NCBI GenBank assembly: GCA_958496175.1
Contig: OY292276.1
Coordinates: forward strand, 20,540,001-20,604,000
From: Sisyra terminalis
Lineage: Eukaryota; Arthropoda; Insecta; Neuroptera; Sisyridae
DNA length: 64,000 nt
Reading direction: 5' to 3'
Shown: positions 60,231 to 64,000 of the stretch, in pieces
Layout: the number at the start of each line of letters is the position of its first letter
How positions within the stretch are numbered: position 1 is the first letter of the stretch
Notes under the pieces: model-generated
What the model saw: the letters and a program-made list of their open reading frames with translations, nothing else
Database searches by the model: none
What the model was told of the DNA's origin: nothing
Translations under genes and position numbers: made by a program

Positions 60231-63200
60231 TTTCGCTCAAAGATTTGTAGTTTGATGGAATTAACATTAAAGAGGTTCCAGACTTCAGGCTTAAGCGACA
60301 TATATGACCATTGAGTGTATCAATGTTTTATTAATCTTCAGTTTGGTCTAACGGGATACAAGCTAAGACTTTTCGGGTTTGGAACAGATCTTTGTGAGCT
60401 ATAAAAGCTTAAAAACAACTTCAAATATTTGATAAAATGTATTTTATAATTAGAAAACATCTTTTTTCGGGTTAAGAAATGTTAAGGAATTCATAATAAA
60501 TAATTTCGACGCTTTGTTTTTGCTTGTAAGGCTATAACAAATGGGTAATAAGTTTCTTACTTATTTTTCATAAATCAAATTTCATATTTATACATAAAGC
60601 CAAATAAAGTTTTCATTTGAAATTATAACCATGCAATCATTGCTAAACCTCATTTCGGAAACTTAAGCCTATATTCGTTGCACATAATGAAGAAATAAGT
60701 ACACATATTGCAATCGAATCCTATCTATTTATATTTGAAATGGAGAAATTAATATTCTCAATGGAATAAACATATCTCGTCGTTTTAGCTTAGTGTTATT
60801 TGAATGAAGGTTGCAATCTGTGTTTGCTATCTAGCCAATTCTAAATAATATATTTTCAATCTGAAATTAGCAAATAATCATCTACAAAGTAAATTGCCCT
60901 ACTGGAGCAATGAAACATGACTTAGATTATAATTTGATAGACCACACACATACGTACTTGCCTAGAGATGTTCCAAACATTTACCAATAATAACCAACTT
61001 ACTAATCGTTAAATTCCAAACGATCTTACTTCTGTGCAGCCATAAATGCAAAACTAAGTTACCGGTGATAAAAACTATTTTAATCTAATTGCATTTGTAC
61101 GCTACATAATCAAAGTTTTAAAAGCATTATATTCTTTAGCTTAAACTCATTATTTTTTATATTTAATTGTTTCAATTAATTTAGATTTGTTTAGTTCTTT
61201 ATATGCATACTTTTAAGTCATCAGTTCTATTTAAAACGGTAACTGGGGCATCTTACGTTTTATTGCTGAAACAGTTCTACATGTTTGCAAACAACAGAGA
61301 GCTTTCTGAAGAAGTGCTCTCTTAGGATTTCCTTCTGTATTATTTTTCGAGTAATAGTCATTCACCACTACAACTGTATTATTTCATTGTTTATAAAGGC
61401 CAAAAATAGAAACTGCTCATATTATTTTGATGAAATATTAATACACGGTTTTGCGAATGGTAGAAATAGCATGATACAAATTTTATATTCTTTTACTACT
61501 AAATAAAAAATATATTAGGCTTGGTGGTAAAATTAGCAATAGAAATCGAAAAAAAAATTCCAAGGTAACATTAAGTTATTAACTTATTGAATTTTTTAGA
61601 TTGTTAATAAGATGAATGCGATAACATTAATTAACAACAATTATGCTAAACACTCATTTATTTGATAAATTCAATATGTGAAGGTATTGACGTTATCTGT
61701 TATTTTGGATTTAATTTCAAAGTATTGAAAAAAATCAAGTTATTACCCAATGTTTCATATTTACTTAATTCTGGATAAAATGTCATTTGTTACTAAATTT
61801 TTTAATCAAATCCAAAAAAAATGTTTAAATTAAAGAATAACCTACCTTACTTTATTTATTTTTGATAACTTTTCAAGTGCCATCGGGGGATTATAAATGT
61901 ACCAGCAAATTGCACTGGCTATTTAGATGTGAATACATTTGTTTTTTTGGTACTTAATCGATTGACAAAACTAAAAAAAAAACTTACAAATATTAATTTG
62001 ATTTTTTTTAATTTCTCGCCTAGTAAGGATAATGCGATAATAACCGATAGATTGTGATAAGAAAACAAAACTGTAAAATCAAATGGGCTATAGTATTTTT
62101 GAGATTGGGTGCCGATTTAGACCCTTTTTTCCTTTATACATAGGTCTATATCACATCTATATGGTATGGAAAATGATTGAGTTTAAAGTTATAATAAAAA
62201 CATAATTCAGGATATCGTAGACCAAATTTTGTAACTATTCTACTCTGCTCCATATGTCGAGTTAGGGAAGAGAAAATATATTTTGTGCAAATATGCTGAG
62301 GTAGGGCTACGATTATAGAGCATTTTCTCTATAGTCATAGAATCTCAGTGCATAATACATATTCCCAACATTTTCCTAGTAAAAAGCCAGATAAAAGGGG
62401 TTGATTTTCAAAGACTTGCAATTTTGGGTAACAGAAGCGAACAATTTCCGTAGAATCTGATGAAAAATCGAACAAATTTGAAAATTATTAAAATTAGAGA
62501 TACCCTCATACATTCAATCTTTAAACGATGGTAATTTTAGCTCCAAGTAGGATAGTTATAATATATATTAATTATGGTGGTAATAATTTTTTATACCAAA
62601 TTTTTGTTTCTAATATTCGATGATATCACTTTCAGAGATAAAAACATCCATAATATGTTTCATTACTTCCATGAAAATATCTTGGATGAGCTTTGATTAA
62701 TTTTATTGATCAGGATAGTGGGTAATTTTATGATAGTCACAAACTTATAAATAAAGGAACGATTATGTTTGGTTGTTCTCGTAAAAAGGTTGTAAATATT
62801 ATGAATTTGTGAAAGACTCACGTTTCTGTACAGGTCAATGATAATAGAACGACGAGAATGTTGCCACAAATTGTCTTGCAAGATTCTGAATAGTACAAAT
62901 TATTTCGTTACTCCGCTCACGTTCCGGTACGTCTCTTTCTTATGTGGGATGAAGGTATAGCTTCTAATTTAGAACGTCATTGTTAGAAATGTAGGATTGC
63001 TAATGAATTTTGGCATTAGACATATGAAGTTTAATGACCCTTTCTGGGTTGAATATCTTTATTTTTTTTTTATTGAAACATGAAGTTTAAAAAGTTTTTA
63101 TAATTTCGTTGCATTGTTGCATGTTTCATACGTCTGCTGTTGTTATAAATGCGATAGTGGTGGTAGTATATCTTCATAAGTTCATATATTAAATATATTT

Positions 63201-63780
63201 TACATGAATACGAGGGTGATGGGATTTGGACATTCCCAAAACGTGCGTTTGAAGTTGATTCCCTCCGTCAATATAATAGATATATGTGAAGAGATAGTAA
63301 ACGTGCTACACACATATGCATCTACATATGTGTAGTCTTCTTAAAGCGGATGATACACTTTGCTACACTTTTTCGCAAATTTTTTACTTAAAAAAATTTT
63401 TTCCGATACTCAGTGGCTATTTTTTAACAAATCGTTTATTTTCAAACTTGTCTCAATCTAGGTCACTTTTTATGAGAATAATAATAAAGATTCTAAATAG
63501 TAAAGTCTATTATTAACGAAGCTTAAATTTTTAATGCTTCTCCATTTATTGCTTTATTCATTGTATTTTTCCGCAATCGAATACTTTATTTAAATTTGTG
63601 GACCACATGAAACCAAAAAGTTTTGTACTTGAAATAATTAAGGCAGTACTTAATGAACTGTTCTATTTAAAAATTTAATTTCTATTAATTCATTTAATTG
63701 AAATAAAAAAAATATAAATATATAACTAATGAATACATGAATAAATATAAAAAATAATTGACAATTCTTTCCAAAAATAT
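60231..63780. other. AT-rich noncoding stretch
   Basis: ORFs at 61285-61506 (+), 62663-62881 (-) and 63316-63516 (+) lack recognisable domains. A donor-like AAAC|GTGAGT on the minus strand near 62820 follows a hydrophobic frame (GNILVVLLSL) but has no start codon or acceptor. Confidence 0.5.
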
Positions 63781-63809
63781 AACTCAATATGTAGCGTAAT
63801 TAAGAATGC

Positions 63810-63900
63810 AAATGATTCATCGATTTTTTACAAATATCGATGTTGAAACCCAAAATATCGATGATAAATCGTTCTTCATGAGTGATGGTTTCTGAACGAT
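63810..63900. repeat. ATCGAT-rich inverted words
   Basis: CATCGATTTTTTACAAATAT, CGATGTTGAAACCC, AATATCGATGATAAATCG. Repeated ATCGAT words in both orientations resemble the internal part of AT-rich MITEs such as 4687-5047. No termini seen. Confidence 0.25.
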
Positions 63901-64000
63901 ATTTTGTCATGGTACAATCATCCGATATGTTTATGATCTACATATACCTCCATCAGTAATAAACGTAGATTTATGTATCCGTCATTTTGTAACGCGTGAG

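Noticed and set aside
62663..62881. Exon with GTGAGT donor on the minus strand
   Set aside because: No start codon or acceptor; a lone donor hexamer is expected by chance in 64 kb.

Overview
This window reads as AT-rich (by eye about 70-75% A+T) nuclear DNA of an insect or another arthropod. It contains no intact multi-exon gene. There is no operon structure, no long ORF, no rRNA and no convincing functional tRNA. The few islands of normal coding composition are tens to a few hundred bases long. The rest is intronic or intergenic DNA studded with decayed transposons. The organism call rests on the transposon mix: mariner with DD34D-type C-termini, hAT MITEs, a tRNA-derived SINE, Jockey/RTE-like and RNase-H-bearing LINE fragments, and Penelope-like tails. 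The species cannot be determined.

Genes. The best host-gene signal is a minus-strand first coding exon at 36160-36214. It has a start codon, a hydrophobic signal-peptide-like N-terminus and a consensus GTGAGT donor. It lies under a CpG-containing, GC-rich 5'UTR/promoter island (36180-36920) and is preceded by a five-codon uORF whose stop overlaps the start codon. If real, most of positions 1-36159 would be its long first intron or further introns. Two other isolated coding-like islands are a possible minus-strand terminal exon at 17274-17376 and a plus-strand block at 55512-55688. Neither could be assigned to a family, and neither could be joined in phase to the 36.2 kb exon.

Mobile DNA, left to right: an inverted-repeat element (238-437); one copy of a repeat found again near 27.4 kb (815-1215); a TAGGGATG-ended MITE candidate (4687-5047); a hAT end abutting a mariner 3' half (9160-9730); a SINE tail (12.9 kb); a hAT end plus possible LINE tail (13.2 kb); a Penelope-tail-like foldback next to an internally deleted mariner (18.6-19.56 kb); a roughly 440 bp hAT palindrome (20.34-20.78 kb); a retroelement-like GC-richer block (23.8-24.24 kb); a foldback with subterminal 31 bp repeats (27.7-28.04 kb); a complete hAT MITE (28383-28628); a 212 bp tandem duplication (29.5-29.92 kb); SINE copies (30.1-30.4 and 32.3-32.5 kb); hAT-like pieces (38.0 and 38.9 kb); LINE pieces (44.2, 48.6, 51.1, 54.1 and 59.8-60.2 kb); a second copy of the foldback family (48.2 kb); a Penelope-type tail (47.8 kb); and a possible mariner end (57.57 kb).

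The most interesting signal is a recurring CTGA(A/T)GA - hairpin - (G/A)AAAC motif. It occurs in three otherwise unrelated repeats, two of them bounded by long inverted repeats. It resembles the catalytic core of a hammerhead ribozyme, which Penelope-like retroelements are known to carry, although a complete ribozyme cannot be demonstrated here.
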